Notes: generated by a model from the sequence alone, not told the origin. A stretch of DNA of 38,460 nt from an uncultured Rivibacter sp. (GCA_946481025.1 CAMLNA010000028.1:1-38460); one strand, 5' to 3'. Positions 25,176 to 33,347 are shown, numbered from the stretch's first letter. A program made the numbers and translations.

Positions 25176-26459
25176 ATGAACAAGCCCACCCACAGGCAGG
25201 CCACCGTCGCGCTGCTCGCGCTCGTGCTGCTGCTGTCCGTGCTGGTGGTGGTGCTCAACCTGCGCGACGAAGACGAGATCCCGGACGACGAGCCTGCCGC
25301 CCTCGCGCTCACGCCCACGCCCGAGCAGCTCGAACGCGGGGCCTATCTCGCGCGGGCCGGCAACTGCGTCACCTGCCACACCACCCGCGGCGGTGCCGAC
25401 TATGCCGGCGGGCGCGCCATCGACACGCCGTTCGGCCGGGTGTACTCGACCAACCTCACGCCCGATGCGGCCACCGGCATCGGCGGCTGGAGCGCGGCCC
25501 ACTTCTGGCGGGCGCTGCACAACGGCCGTTCCAGGGACGGCCGCCTGCTGTACCCGGCCTTCCCCTACCCGAACTACACCCGGGTCACGCGCGAGGACTC
25601 CGACGCGATCTACGCCTACCTGCGCAGCCTGCCGGCGGTGGAGCAGCCCAACCGCGCGCACGAGCTGCGCTTTCCCTACAACCTGCAGGTGTCGCTGGCC
25701 GTGTGGCGCGCGCTGTTCTTTTCGCCGGGGGTGCACGAAGCCGAGGCGGGCCGCTCGGCGCAATGGAACCGCGGGGCCTACCTCGTGCGCGGGCTGGGCC
25801 ACTGCATTGCGTGCCACTCGAGCCGCAACCTGTTCGGCGCCACCAGCGGCGAGGTGGAGCTGGGCGGTGGGCTGATCCCGCTGCAGGGCTGGTATGCGCC
25901 CTCGCTCGCGAGCCCGGCCGAAGCCGGCGTGGCCGACTGGAAGACCGAGCAGGTGGTGCAGCTCCTCAAGACCGGCGTGTCGCCGCAGGGGTCGGTCATG
26001 GGGCCGATGGCCGAGGTGGTGTTCCGCAGCACCCAATACCTGAACGACGCCGACCTCACCGCGATGGCCGTATTCCTGAAGGAGCTGCCGCAGGCCGGGC
26101 CGCACCGCAGGCGCGAGAGCGAGCCGCCTGACCCTGCCGTGCGTTCGCTCGGCGAGCGCCTGTACGGCGAGCGCTGCGCCGGCTGCCACGGCAAGCAGGG
26201 CGAGGGCGCCGCCGGTGCCTACGCGCCGCTGGCCGGCAACCGCGCCGTCACGCTGCCGTCGGCCACCAACGTGCTGCGGGTGGTGCTCAACGGCGGCTTT
26301 CCGCCGGCCACCGCGGGCAACCCGCGCCCCTACGGCATGCCGCCGTTCGCGCATGAACTCAACGATGCGGAACTGGCGGCCGTGATCAGCCACGTCCGCA
26401 GTGCCTGGGGCAACGACGCCCCTGCGGTGTCGGCGCTCGACGTACTGCGCGCGCGCTAG
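25176..26459 (+). CDS. Membrane-anchored triheme cytochrome c (alcohol/sugar dehydrogenase subunit type)
   Basis: A 427-aa triheme cytochrome c like the cytochrome subunits of membrane-bound alcohol, aldehyde or gluconate dehydrogenases, passing electrons to ubiquinone or an oxidase. The N-terminus has a hydrophobic stretch (residues ~10-28, LLALVLLLSVLVVV) that looks like an uncleaved anchor. Heme sites are CVTCH (Cys64, Cys67, His68), CIACH (Cys210, Cys213, His214) and CAGCH (Cys334, Cys337, His338). Typical family segments are TPFGRVYSTNLTPD (residues ~84-97), LYPAFPYPNYTRVT and SPQGSVMGPMAEVV. No dehydrogenase catalytic subunit is adjacent, so its partner is unknown. Its TAG stop overlaps, in the tetranucleotide CTAG (26456-26459), the stop of the minus-strand gene. 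Confidence 0.92.
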   Translation: MNKPTHRQATVALLALVLLLSVLVVVLNLRDEDEIPDDEPAALALTPTPEQLERGAYLARAGNCVTCHTTRGGADYAGGRAIDTPFGRVYSTNLTPDAATGIGGWSAAHFWRALHNGRSRDGRLLYPAFPYPNYTRVTREDSDAIYAYLRSLPAVEQPNRAHELRFPYNLQVSLAVWRALFFSPGVHEAEAGRSAQWNRGAYLVRGLGHCIACHSSRNLFGATSGEVELGGGLIPLQGWYAPSLASPAEAGVADWKTEQVVQLLKTGVSPQGSVMGPMAEVVFRSTQYLNDADLTAMAVFLKELPQAGPHRRRESEPPDPAVRSLGERLYGERCAGCHGKQGEGAAGAYAPLAGNRAVTLPSATNVLRVVLNGGFPPATAGNPRPYGMPPFAHELNDAELAAVISHVRSAWGNDAPAVSALDVLRAR

Positions 26460-27502
26460 GAGCCAGCCGGAAGCGGCTGCCCCCACGCCAGCCGCTGCAG
26501 CGTCAGCGATTCGACGTCCACCGTGACTTCCGGGGCCCGGCCGCGCGGTTGCAGCCCGAGACCGCTCGCCTGCAGCCGCAGCGTGGCCGTCACCGGCCCT
26601 GCCTGACCGGCACGCCCCTGAACCTCGAAGCGCGCCTCCCGGGCCGACAGACCGAGCCAGCGCAGCGTGAGTTCGTGGCTCACCACGGCGGCCGACAGCT
26701 CGATGCGGTTGTGCCCCCGGGCGCGCCCGTCGAGCATGAGGTGGTGCTGCACCGTGCCGAAGGCGCCATCGCCCAGCTGCAGCGTGCCGTCCAGCCGGGT
26801 GCGGTCGAGCGTGGCGGCCGTCTGGTGCGGCGCCCAGCCCACCGGCTGGCTGCCCAGGTGGCGCAGCAGGCATTCGGCAAAGGCTCGCACGTCGAGCGAG
26901 CCGCGGTCGGTGACGCGCGCGCCGAACAGCGCACCGCGCCGCTCGAAGCTGATGCCGGGCACCTGCGGCCCGGAAAACATGTAGAGGTAGGAACGGCCGT
27001 TCGGCGCGTCGACGTACACGCCCATGTGGCTCACGCCCATCGACGAGTCCGGGCCCAGGTGCTCGACCGTCACGTGGTTGAAGTCCAGCCGGCCGTCGTC
27101 GATGGGCATGCGCACGTCGGCGTCGAGCACCCAGGCGGCGTCGGTGATGAGCGCGTTCAGCACGCCCTGCAGCCCGCCCAGCGCATCGAGCCGCCAGGCC
27201 ATGCGCGCGGCCGCGCCGGTGCCGCGCCATGCGGCCGCCGGCAGGGCGACGCGCAGGCCTTGCAGCTTCACCGCTTCGACCGACACCGCCTCGACCCTGG
27301 CCGGAGAACCTGCCGGCGCGGCCAGCGTGGCGGCCACGCCGGTGAGCTCGGCCTGCTCGATCGCCAGTTCGGCAGCGCCCACCGCCAGGCGCAGGCCCGC
27401 AGCGGACAGCCGCGCCGCCTTGAGCTGCGCGCGACCGTCGGCGCCGAGGTCGAGCACCAGGGCCTCGGCCTGCGGTGTGCCGTGCGTGAGCCGGATCTCC
27501 AT
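26456..27502 (-). CDS. Unknown protein, 348 aa
   Basis: I do not recognise this protein. It starts at the ATG at 27500-27502 (MEIRLTHGTPQAEALVLDLG); the longer frame upstream of it is Arg/Trp-rich and looks non-coding. There is no signal peptide or membrane segment. The sequence is made of repeated short beta-like units of the type GLxVAVGAAELAIEQAELTG, loosely resembling the repetitive strands of AsmA/TamB-like or other beta-rich scaffold proteins, but I cannot confirm membership. A middle portion (DGRLDFNHVTVEHLGPDSSMGVSHMGVYVD) is less repetitive and contains several His. It converges on the triheme cytochrome, sharing the overlapping CTAG stops, and its start is 133 bp from the divergent histidine kinase. 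Confidence 0.65.
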   Translation of the reverse strand: MEIRLTHGTPQAEALVLDLGADGRAQLKAARLSAAGLRLAVGAAELAIEQAELTGVAATLAAPAGSPARVEAVSVEAVKLQGLRVALPAAAWRGTGAAARMAWRLDALGGLQGVLNALITDAAWVLDADVRMPIDDGRLDFNHVTVEHLGPDSSMGVSHMGVYVDAPNGRSYLYMFSGPQVPGISFERRGALFGARVTDRGSLDVRAFAECLLRHLGSQPVGWAPHQTAATLDRTRLDGTLQLGDGAFGTVQHHLMLDGRARGHNRIELSAAVVSHELTLRWLGLSAREARFEVQGRAGQAGPVTATLRLQASGLGLQPRGRAPEVTVDVESLTLQRLAWGQPLPAGS

Positions 27503-27635
27503 GGGAACGGCACTGTGCCACCGCGGGCGTTGCCATGGGGCGCGCGGCAACCACTGCTTACGCCGGCGCGGGCGGGGCCACAATGGCGAGCCGCGCGCCT
27601 GCCCGGTTCCTCACGCGTTTCGCCCGCCTGCCTTC

Positions 27636-29024
27636 ATGCCGCTCAAGCTCAAGATCCTGCTGCTGGCCGCCGTGCCGCTGCTGGTCACGCTCGGCCTCAT
27701 CGCGGCCACCGTGCTGCACCAGGACCGCGAGCTGGCGCGCCGCGAGCGGGTGCTGGTCGAGCGCGAATACATGAGCGCCCGCCAGGCCGAGCTGCAGCAC
27801 TACGTGGAGCTTGCGGTCAGCACCATCCGCCCGCTCTACGACAGCGGCCGAGACGACCCGGCGGTGCGCGAGGAGGCGATCCGCCGGCTCGCGTCGCTCG
27901 ACTACGGGCACGACGGCTACTTCTTCGTCTACGACCTGCAGGGCACCTCGCTCATGCATTCGCGCCAGCCCGAGCTGGTGGGCCGCAACCTGTGGGAGCT
28001 GCGCGACCCGCAGGGCCGCGCCACCATCCAGCAGCTCGTCGAGCAGGCGCAGCAGGGCGGCGGCTACGTCGACTACCTGTGGCGCAAGCCCTCCAGCGGC
28101 CAGGTGGCGCCCAAGCTCGGCTACGTGGTGGCGCTGCCGCGCTGGAACTGGATGCTGGGCACCGGGCTGTACCTCGACGACATCCATGCCACGCTGGCAC
28201 AGCTCGACCAGCAGGTGGGTGCCAACATCCGCACCACGCTGGCGTGGATCGCCGGCATCGCGGTGCTGGGCGTGGCGCTCATCAGCGCCAGCGGCCTGCT
28301 CCTGAACCTGAGCGAGCACAAGGTCGCCGAGACCAAGCTGCGCCTGCTGGCGCGGCAGGTGGTGCAGTCGCAGGAAGACGAACGCGCGCGGCTGGCGCGC
28401 GAGCTGCACGACGGCACCAGCCAGACGCTGGTGTCGGCCAAGCTCCTGATCGAGTCCGCCGTCGACGAACTCGAGCGTGGCGGCGGCGCCGGCAAGCAGC
28501 CGCCGCCGGGCACCCTGCCCAAGGCCCTGGCGCGGCTGAACGACACGCTGGTCGAGGTGCGCCGCATCTCGCACCGCCTGCGCCCGGCCCTGCTCGACAC
28601 CCTGGGCCTGCCGGCTGCGCTGGAGCACCTGGCGCGCGAATTCGGCGAGCACGGCACGCTGGTGGCCGAGGCGGTGGTGGAAGGCGATGCCTTCGACCTG
28701 CCCGAGGAGGCCAAGACCGTGCTGTTCCGCGTGACGCAGGAGGCGCTCACCAACGTGGCCAAGCATGCCCGGGCCCACAGCGTGCTGATCCGCCTGTCGT
28801 TCCGCCCCGAGGGCGTGTCGCTGACGGTGAGCGACGATGGCGGCGGCTTCGACGTCGACGCGGTGATGCAGCACCCGACGCGCGGCATCGGCCTGCGCAA
28901 CATGCGCGAACGCCTGGCCACCATCGGCGCCCGCTTCGAGGTCCGCTCCCACGTACAAGGCGGCACCCAGCTGCAGGCCTTCGTGCCGGCCGCCGCCGTC
29001 GCACGCCTGCAGGCAGCCGCATGA
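27636..29024 (+). CDS. Cache-domain sensor histidine kinase
   Basis: A 462-aa membrane sensor kinase. Residues ~5-24 form the first membrane helix and ~205-230 the second. Between them lies a periplasmic single-Cache domain with the hallmark DGYFFVYDLQGTSLMHSRQP (about 92-111) and ELVGRNLWELRDPQG, like sCache_2 sensors of small carboxylates. The kinase part has a HisKA_3 dimerisation segment with the phospho-acceptor His258 in LARELHDGTSQTL, then a HATPase domain (~355-450) with VTQEALTNVAKHARA (N box) and SDDGGGF and RGIGLRNMRERL (G boxes). The start is the ATG at 27636, just before the first membrane helix. Its TGA stop overlaps the regulator's ATG (ATGA at 29021-29024). It is likely to sense a carboxylate and control cstA downstream; that is inference. 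Confidence 0.93.
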   Translation: MPLKLKILLLAAVPLLVTLGLIAATVLHQDRELARRERVLVEREYMSARQAELQHYVELAVSTIRPLYDSGRDDPAVREEAIRRLASLDYGHDGYFFVYDLQGTSLMHSRQPELVGRNLWELRDPQGRATIQQLVEQAQQGGGYVDYLWRKPSSGQVAPKLGYVVALPRWNWMLGTGLYLDDIHATLAQLDQQVGANIRTTLAWIAGIAVLGVALISASGLLLNLSEHKVAETKLRLLARQVVQSQEDERARLARELHDGTSQTLVSAKLLIESAVDELERGGGAGKQPPPGTLPKALARLNDTLVEVRRISHRLRPALLDTLGLPAALEHLAREFGEHGTLVAEAVVEGDAFDLPEEAKTVLFRVTQEALTNVAKHARAHSVLIRLSFRPEGVSLTVSDDGGGFDVDAVMQHPTRGIGLRNMRERLATIGARFEVRSHVQGGTQLQAFVPAAAVARLQAAA

Positions 29025-29665
29025 AAGACGACGACAGCGACGACCGGCGGATCCGGGTACTGCTCGTGGACGACCACCCGCTCGTGCGCGACGGCCTCAA
29101 GGCGCGCCTGGCGCAGCTGCCGGGCATCGCCACGGTGGGCGAGGCGGGCAACGCGCTCGAGGCGCTCGAGCAGATGACCCGCGTGCGCCCGCAGCTGGTG
29201 CTCATGGACGTCGGCATGAAGGACACCAACGGCATCGACCTCACCGCGCTGCTGCTGCGGCAATACCCCGAGCTGCTGGTGCTGATGCTCAGCATGTACG
29301 ACAACCCCGAGTACGTGCAGCGCGCCCTGCAGGCCGGCGCGCGCGGCTATGTGCTGAAGGACGCGCCGGCGGCCGAGATCGTGGCCGCCATCGAGGCGGT
29401 GGCCGCGGGCGGCACCTTCCTGAGTCCTGCGGTGTCGAAGCGCCTGTTCCGCAACCAGGAGCCGCGCCCGCTGCTCACGCCGCGCGAGAGCGAGATCCTC
29501 TCGGCGCTGGGGCGGGGCGAGTCGAGCAAGCAGATCGCCGCGGCGCTGGGCCTTTCGGTGCGCACGGTGGAAACGCACCGCCAGAGCATCAAGCGCAAGC
29601 TGGGCATCGAAGGCCAGGCGGAGCTCATCAAGTACGCCGTCGAGCACGGCCGGCGACACGGCTGA
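29021..29665 (+). CDS. NarL/LuxR-type response regulator
   Basis: A 214-aa response regulator paired with the overlapping histidine kinase. The receiver domain (about residues 10-130) has VLLVDDHPLVRDGL, the phospho-acceptor Asp63 in LVLMDVGMKD, and the Ser/Thr and Lys sites in MLSMYDNPEY and YVLKDAPA. The DNA-binding part is a LuxR-type helix-turn-helix (~150-205) with LLTPRESEILSALGRGESSKQ and the recognition segment SVRTVETHRQSIKRKLGI. The start is the ATG at 29021, overlapping the kinase's stop. The palindromic repeat copy 2 begins 16 bp after its stop, followed by cstA. Confidence 0.94.
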   Translation: MKDDDSDDRRIRVLLVDDHPLVRDGLKARLAQLPGIATVGEAGNALEALEQMTRVRPQLVLMDVGMKDTNGIDLTALLLRQYPELLVLMLSMYDNPEYVQRALQAGARGYVLKDAPAAEIVAAIEAVAAGGTFLSPAVSKRLFRNQEPRPLLTPRESEILSALGRGESSKQIAAALGLSVRTVETHRQSIKRKLGIEGQAELIKYAVEHGRRHG

Positions 29666-29681
29666 CGGGCATCTCGAAGTC

Positions 29682-29773
29682 TTCACCGCGGAGACGCGGA
29701 GGACGCGGGGGGCCGCGGAGCGTACCGGATGTTGCTCCGCGGTTCTCCGCGCCCTCCGCGCCTCTGCGGTGAA
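29682..29773. repeat. Imperfect palindromic repeat, copy 2
   Basis: A 92-bp element with two 39-base inverted arms (29682-29720 and 29735-29773) and a 14-base spacer unlike that of copy 1. The arms pair at about 33 of 39 positions and end in the same TTCACCGC/GCGGTGAA as copy 1 at 25015-25105. It lies 16 bp after the response regulator's stop and 169 bp before cstA, so it may act as a transcription terminator or mRNA stabiliser between the two units. Confidence 0.85.
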
Positions 29774-29942
29774 TGTATTTGGTCTTCCATGCGGGCCAAG
29801 GGTTGGCCACTACGTAGTCCCACGCAGTTCGAATGCGCGGTGCGACGGATGTTTCCGGCACACACGTTGCCGACACTCGAAACCACACATCACAGCGGCC
29901 GAGTTCGACGGGAACCATGCCGCGCCTTCGAGGAGACATCGA

Positions 29943-32021
29943 ATGTCTGCAGCCATCCGTCGCCACCTTGCGTGGCTGGTCGTCGCCGTGCTCGGCGCCT
30001 TTGCCCTGGCCACCGTCGCGCTCGGTCGCGGCGAGGCCGTGAGCGCCCTGTGGATCGTGGTGGCCGCCGTGTGCGTCTACCTCATCGCCTACCGCTACTA
30101 CAGCCTGTTCATCGCGCAGCGCGTGCTCGGGCTCGACGGCAACCGGCTCACGCCCGCGTGGCGCCACAACGACGGGCTCGACTACGTGCCCACCAACAAG
30201 TACGTGCTCTACGGCCACCACTTCGCCGCCATCGCCGGCGCCGGACCGCTGGTGGGGCCGGTGCTCGCGGCGCAGATGGGCTACCTGCCCGGGCTCCTGT
30301 GGATCCTGGCCGGCGTGGTGTTCGCAGGCGCCGTGCAGGACTTCATCGTGCTGTTCACCTCGACCCGCCGCGACGGGCGCTCGCTGGGCGACCTGGTGAA
30401 GCAGGAGATGGGCACCGTGCCCGGCGTGATCGCGCTGTTCGGCGCGTTCATGATCATGATCATCATCCTCGCGGTGCTGGCCCTCATCGTCGTGAAGGCG
30501 CTGGCCCATTCGCCGTGGGGCACCTTCACCGTGGCGGCCACCATCCCGGTGGCGTTGTTCATGGGTGTCTACCTGCGCTACATCCGCCCCGGTCGCATCG
30601 GCGAGGTGTCCGTCATCGGCTTCGTGCTGCTCATGCTGGCCATCGTGGCCGGCCAGTGGGTGCATGAAAGCCCGGTGTGGGGCCCGATGTTCACCTTCGA
30701 CGGCAAGGCCCTCACCTGGATGCTCATCGGCTACGGCTTCGTGGCCGCCTCCATCCCGGTGTGGCTGCTGCTCGCGCCGCGCGACTACCTCTCCACCTTC
30801 CTGAAGATCGGCACCATCGTCGCGCTGGCCATCGGCATCGTCATCGTGGCGCCGAACCTGCAGATGCCCGCGGTCACGCAGTTCGCGCAGGGCAACGGGC
30901 CGGTGTGGTCGGGCAACCTGTTCCCCTTCCTGTTCATCACCATCGCCTGCGGCGCGGTGTCGGGCTTCCATGCGCTCATCTCCTCGGGCACCACACCCAA
31001 GATGCTGGAGAACGAGACCCACGCCCGCTTCATCGGCTACGGCGGCATGCTGGCCGAAAGCTTTGTGGCGGTCATGGCGCTCGCTGCCGCGGCCGTCATC
31101 GACCCGGGCGTGTACTTCGCGATGAACAGCCCCGCCGCGCTGGTGGGCTCCACCCCCGAGGCAGTGGCGCAGACGCTCTCGACCTGGGGCTTCGTGATCA
31201 CGCCGGACGTGCTGGTGCAGACCGCGAAGGACGTGGGCGAGAACACCATCCTTGCGCGTGCCGGCGGCGCTCCCACCCTGGCGGTGGGCATGGCGCACAT
31301 CCTGCACCAGGTGATCGGCGGCAAGACGATGATGGCCTTCTGGTACCACTTCGCCATCCTGTTCGAGGCGCTGTTCATCCTGACCGCGGTGGACGCGGGC
31401 ACGCGTGCCGGCCGGTTCATGCTGCAGGACCTGCTGGGCACCTTCGTGCCCGCGCTGAAGCGCACCGACTCGCTGCCGGCCAACCTCATCGCCACCGGCC
31501 TGTGCGTGGCGGCCTGGGGCTACTTCCTCTACCAGGGCGTGGTGGATCCGCTGGGCGGCATCAACACGCTGTGGCCGCTGTTCGGCATTTCGAACCAGAT
31601 GCTCGCCGCCGTGGCGCTGATGCTGGGCACGGTGGTGCTGTTCCGCATGAAACGCGAGCGCTTTGCGTGGGTCACCATGGTGCCGGCCGCCTGGCTGCTG
31701 GTGTGCACGCTGACGGCCGGCTGGCAGAAGATCTTCTCGGCCGACCCGAAGGTGGGCTTCCTGGCGCACGCCGGCAAGTACGCCGACGCACTGGCGCAAG
31801 GCGTGCTGATCGCGCCGGCCAAGACCCCCGAAGCCATGTCGCGCATCGTCTTCAACGACCGGCTCGATGCCGCGCTGTGCGCGCTCTTCATGGGTGTGGT
31901 GCTGAGCGTGCTGGTCTACAGCGTGCGGGCCTGCCTGGCCGCGCGCGCGGCGAACAGGCCCACCGCCAACGAGGTGCCGTTCGAGCCGATGCCGGCCGGC
32001 GCGGCCGTGCTGGGCAAGTGA
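29943..32021 (+). CDS. cstA: CstA-family carbon starvation/pyruvate transporter
   Basis: A 692-aa inner-membrane transporter of the CstA/BtsT (peptide/pyruvate) family with many hydrophobic segments, about 16-18. CstA-type proteins are induced by carbon starvation and some import pyruvate or peptides. Family marks are the N-terminal AYRYYSLFIAQRVLGLDGNRLTP, the conserved HHFAAIAGAGPLVGPVLAAQMGYLPGLLW and HALISSGTTPKMLENETHARFIGYG. The ATG at 29943 is preceded by AGGAGA at 29931-29936. A 5-aa-longer start is not possible. It is followed 4 bp later by ybdD, its usual partner. The upstream two-component system is a likely regulator, as BtsSR is for BtsT in E. coli. Confidence 0.95.
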   Translation: MSAAIRRHLAWLVVAVLGAFALATVALGRGEAVSALWIVVAAVCVYLIAYRYYSLFIAQRVLGLDGNRLTPAWRHNDGLDYVPTNKYVLYGHHFAAIAGAGPLVGPVLAAQMGYLPGLLWILAGVVFAGAVQDFIVLFTSTRRDGRSLGDLVKQEMGTVPGVIALFGAFMIMIIILAVLALIVVKALAHSPWGTFTVAATIPVALFMGVYLRYIRPGRIGEVSVIGFVLLMLAIVAGQWVHESPVWGPMFTFDGKALTWMLIGYGFVAASIPVWLLLAPRDYLSTFLKIGTIVALAIGIVIVAPNLQMPAVTQFAQGNGPVWSGNLFPFLFITIACGAVSGFHALISSGTTPKMLENETHARFIGYGGMLAESFVAVMALAAAAVIDPGVYFAMNSPAALVGSTPEAVAQTLSTWGFVITPDVLVQTAKDVGENTILARAGGAPTLAVGMAHILHQVIGGKTMMAFWYHFAILFEALFILTAVDAGTRAGRFMLQDLLGTFVPALKRTDSLPANLIATGLCVAAWGYFLYQGVVDPLGGINTLWPLFGISNQMLAAVALMLGTVVLFRMKRERFAWVTMVPAAWLLVCTLTAGWQKIFSADPKVGFLAHAGKYADALAQGVLIAPAKTPEAMSRIVFNDRLDAALCALFMGVVLSVLVYSVRACLAARAANRPTANEVPFEPMPAGAAVLGK

Positions 32022-32025
32022 CGCC

Positions 32026-32274
32026 ATGAGCGACGCCAGCGTTCCCACGACGGCGGCGCCCCGGCCGCGCCGCTGGTCGCACGAGATCGGCCAGGCCGGG
32101 CGCTACCTCGCGCAGTCGTTCCGCCTCATGGTGGGCCTGCCCGACTACGACGCCTACCTCACCCACATGGAGGCCACCCACCCGGAGCAGGCGCCCATGA
32201 GCTACGAGGAGTTCTTCCGCGAGCGGCTGGAGGCGCGCTACGGGGCGAAGGGGCGCATGGGGCGGTGCTGCTGA
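32026..32274 (+). CDS. ybdD: YbdD/YjiX family protein
   Basis: An 82-aa YbdD/YjiX-type protein, the small conserved partner that almost always follows cstA/btsT. The core GLPDYDAYLTHMEATHPEQA, then PMSYEEFFRERLEARYG, is diagnostic, and the protein ends in RMGRCC, the conserved paired cysteines. It starts 4 bp after the cstA stop. Its function is not established; it is thought to support the transporter. Confidence 0.92.
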   Translation: MSDASVPTTAAPRPRRWSHEIGQAGRYLAQSFRLMVGLPDYDAYLTHMEATHPEQAPMSYEEFFRERLEARYGAKGRMGRCC

Positions 32275-32299
32275 GCACCCCCGGGTCCGGGCTGCGCCC

Positions 32300-32334
32300 G
32301 AGAAGACGAAAACGGGCGGCCGCGGCCGCCCGTT
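32300..32334 (-). terminator. Rho-independent terminator of the secreted lectin-like gene
   Basis: A perfect 24-base palindrome AACGGGCGGCCG/CGGCCGCCCGTT at 32311-32334. On the minus strand it is followed by TTCGTCTTCT, giving a T-rich tail, 20 bp after the stop of the minus-strand gene at 32355. It could also terminate ybdD, although the plus-strand side has no T-tract. Confidence 0.75.
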
Positions 32335-32354
32335 GCGCCTTGCGGAAACGGCGG

Positions 32355-33221
32355 TCAGTTCGAGCTGGCCTTCACGCTCGTCAGCGTGATGAGGTTGTTG
32401 CTGCCGCCCGGGCGGATGAAGAAGCCGATGCCGGGCTGGCCGGTGGTGTACTTGTTGTGCACCACATGCAGCTTCAGCACGTCGTTGATCCAGGCCTTGA
32501 TGGAGTTGCCGATCACCTGGGCCTTGATGCGGTCGCCGGTCTTCAGGGCGGACGCCTGCGTCCAGGGGATGGACTGGTTGCTGTCCATGCTGATCACGTC
32601 GCCGAACGGCCCGTTCCACACGCCCAGCTGCACGGTGCCGTTGCGCCAGAAGCACAGCTCGTAGCCCCACAGGTTGTTGGAGTCGGTGCGGGCTCGCAGC
32701 CACAGCTCGACCTCGTGCGTGGGGCCGACCGTGCCCGGATTCACCTGCACCACCGCCTCGATGGTCTGGTCGGGCCCGAAGCCGCTCAGGAAGGCCACCG
32801 AATCGTCATAGCTGTTGGTGACGCCGTTGGTGCCATACGCCTGGCCATTGGCGGTGCGCACGTAGGTCCAGGCGTTGTTGGCCTTGGACCAGCGGCCGCC
32901 TTCGCTGATCGGGTATTCGGTCAGGTCGAAGTTGGTGCTGTACGAGACCGCTCCACCCGGCGGCGGCGTGGGCGTCGGGGTGGGTGTGGGCGTGGTCTCC
33001 TGCGTCACCGCCACGGTGGTGCGGGTGCGGCAGGTGTAGGTGCGCGTGATGTTGCGGCGGGCCGCGTCGTCGATGCAGGCCTGCTCGGAAGCCAGGCCGG
33101 TCTGCACCGCCGTGCTGCCGTCGTACAGGTCCCAGGTGCCGCGGGTCACGGCAGCGGTGCCGGCGAAGGCGGCCGGTGCGGCCGCCACGGCGGCGAGGCT
33201 CAGAATGAAGCTCGGTCTCAA
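32355..33221 (-). CDS. Secreted lectin-like protein with Thr-Pro linker
   Basis: A 288-aa secreted protein. I chose a TTG start at 33219-33221, because GGAG lies seven bases before it and the product then opens with a normal signal peptide, LRPSFILSLAAVAAAPAAFA; the ATG at 33326 would add 35 residues in front of it. After the signal comes a small Cys-containing region (residues ~20-80, with CIDDA and YTCRTRT), a Thr-Pro repeat linker at about 76-85, and a ~200-residue C-terminal domain. That domain resembles the concanavalin A-like beta-sandwich (LamG/DUF1080 type), with segments such as EVELWLRARTDSNNLWGYEL and QPGIGFFIRPGGSNN. It may bind polysaccharide. No catalytic residues are recognised. 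It stands alone, with its own terminator downstream. Confidence 0.75.
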   Translation of the reverse strand: MRPSFILSLAAVAAAPAAFAGTAAVTRGTWDLYDGSTAVQTGLASEQACIDDAARRNITRTYTCRTRTTVAVTQETTPTPTPTPTPPPGGAVSYSTNFDLTEYPISEGGRWSKANNAWTYVRTANGQAYGTNGVTNSYDDSVAFLSGFGPDQTIEAVVQVNPGTVGPTHEVELWLRARTDSNNLWGYELCFWRNGTVQLGVWNGPFGDVISMDSNQSIPWTQASALKTGDRIKAQVIGNSIKAWINDVLKLHVVHNKYTTGQPGIGFFIRPGGSNNLITLTSVKASSN

Positions 33222-33347
33222 GGTGCTACTCCAGAGTCGCAGATGTGTTGTTGATTGGTGTTTGATTTCCTGTCGCGGATGGGCAGCGAACGGTTCATTC
33301 ACCCCACCTCTCCCACGCTCTTGCAAAGAAACGCAAGACGCGTATTC

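Noticed and set aside
25015..29773. Could the two palindromic repeats be a CRISPR or tandem array?
   Set aside because: There are only two copies 4.6 kb apart, each a self-complementary hairpin, without regular spacers or cas genes.
29628..32048. 806-codon minus-strand open frame opposite cstA
   Set aside because: Extremely rich in His, Arg, Gln and Asp with no recognisable fold, and CstA on the plus strand is unmistakable.
33222..33326. ATG start at 33326 for the secreted lectin-like protein
   Set aside because: It would put 35 polar residues before the signal peptide and has no better ribosome site than the GGAG before the TTG at 33221.
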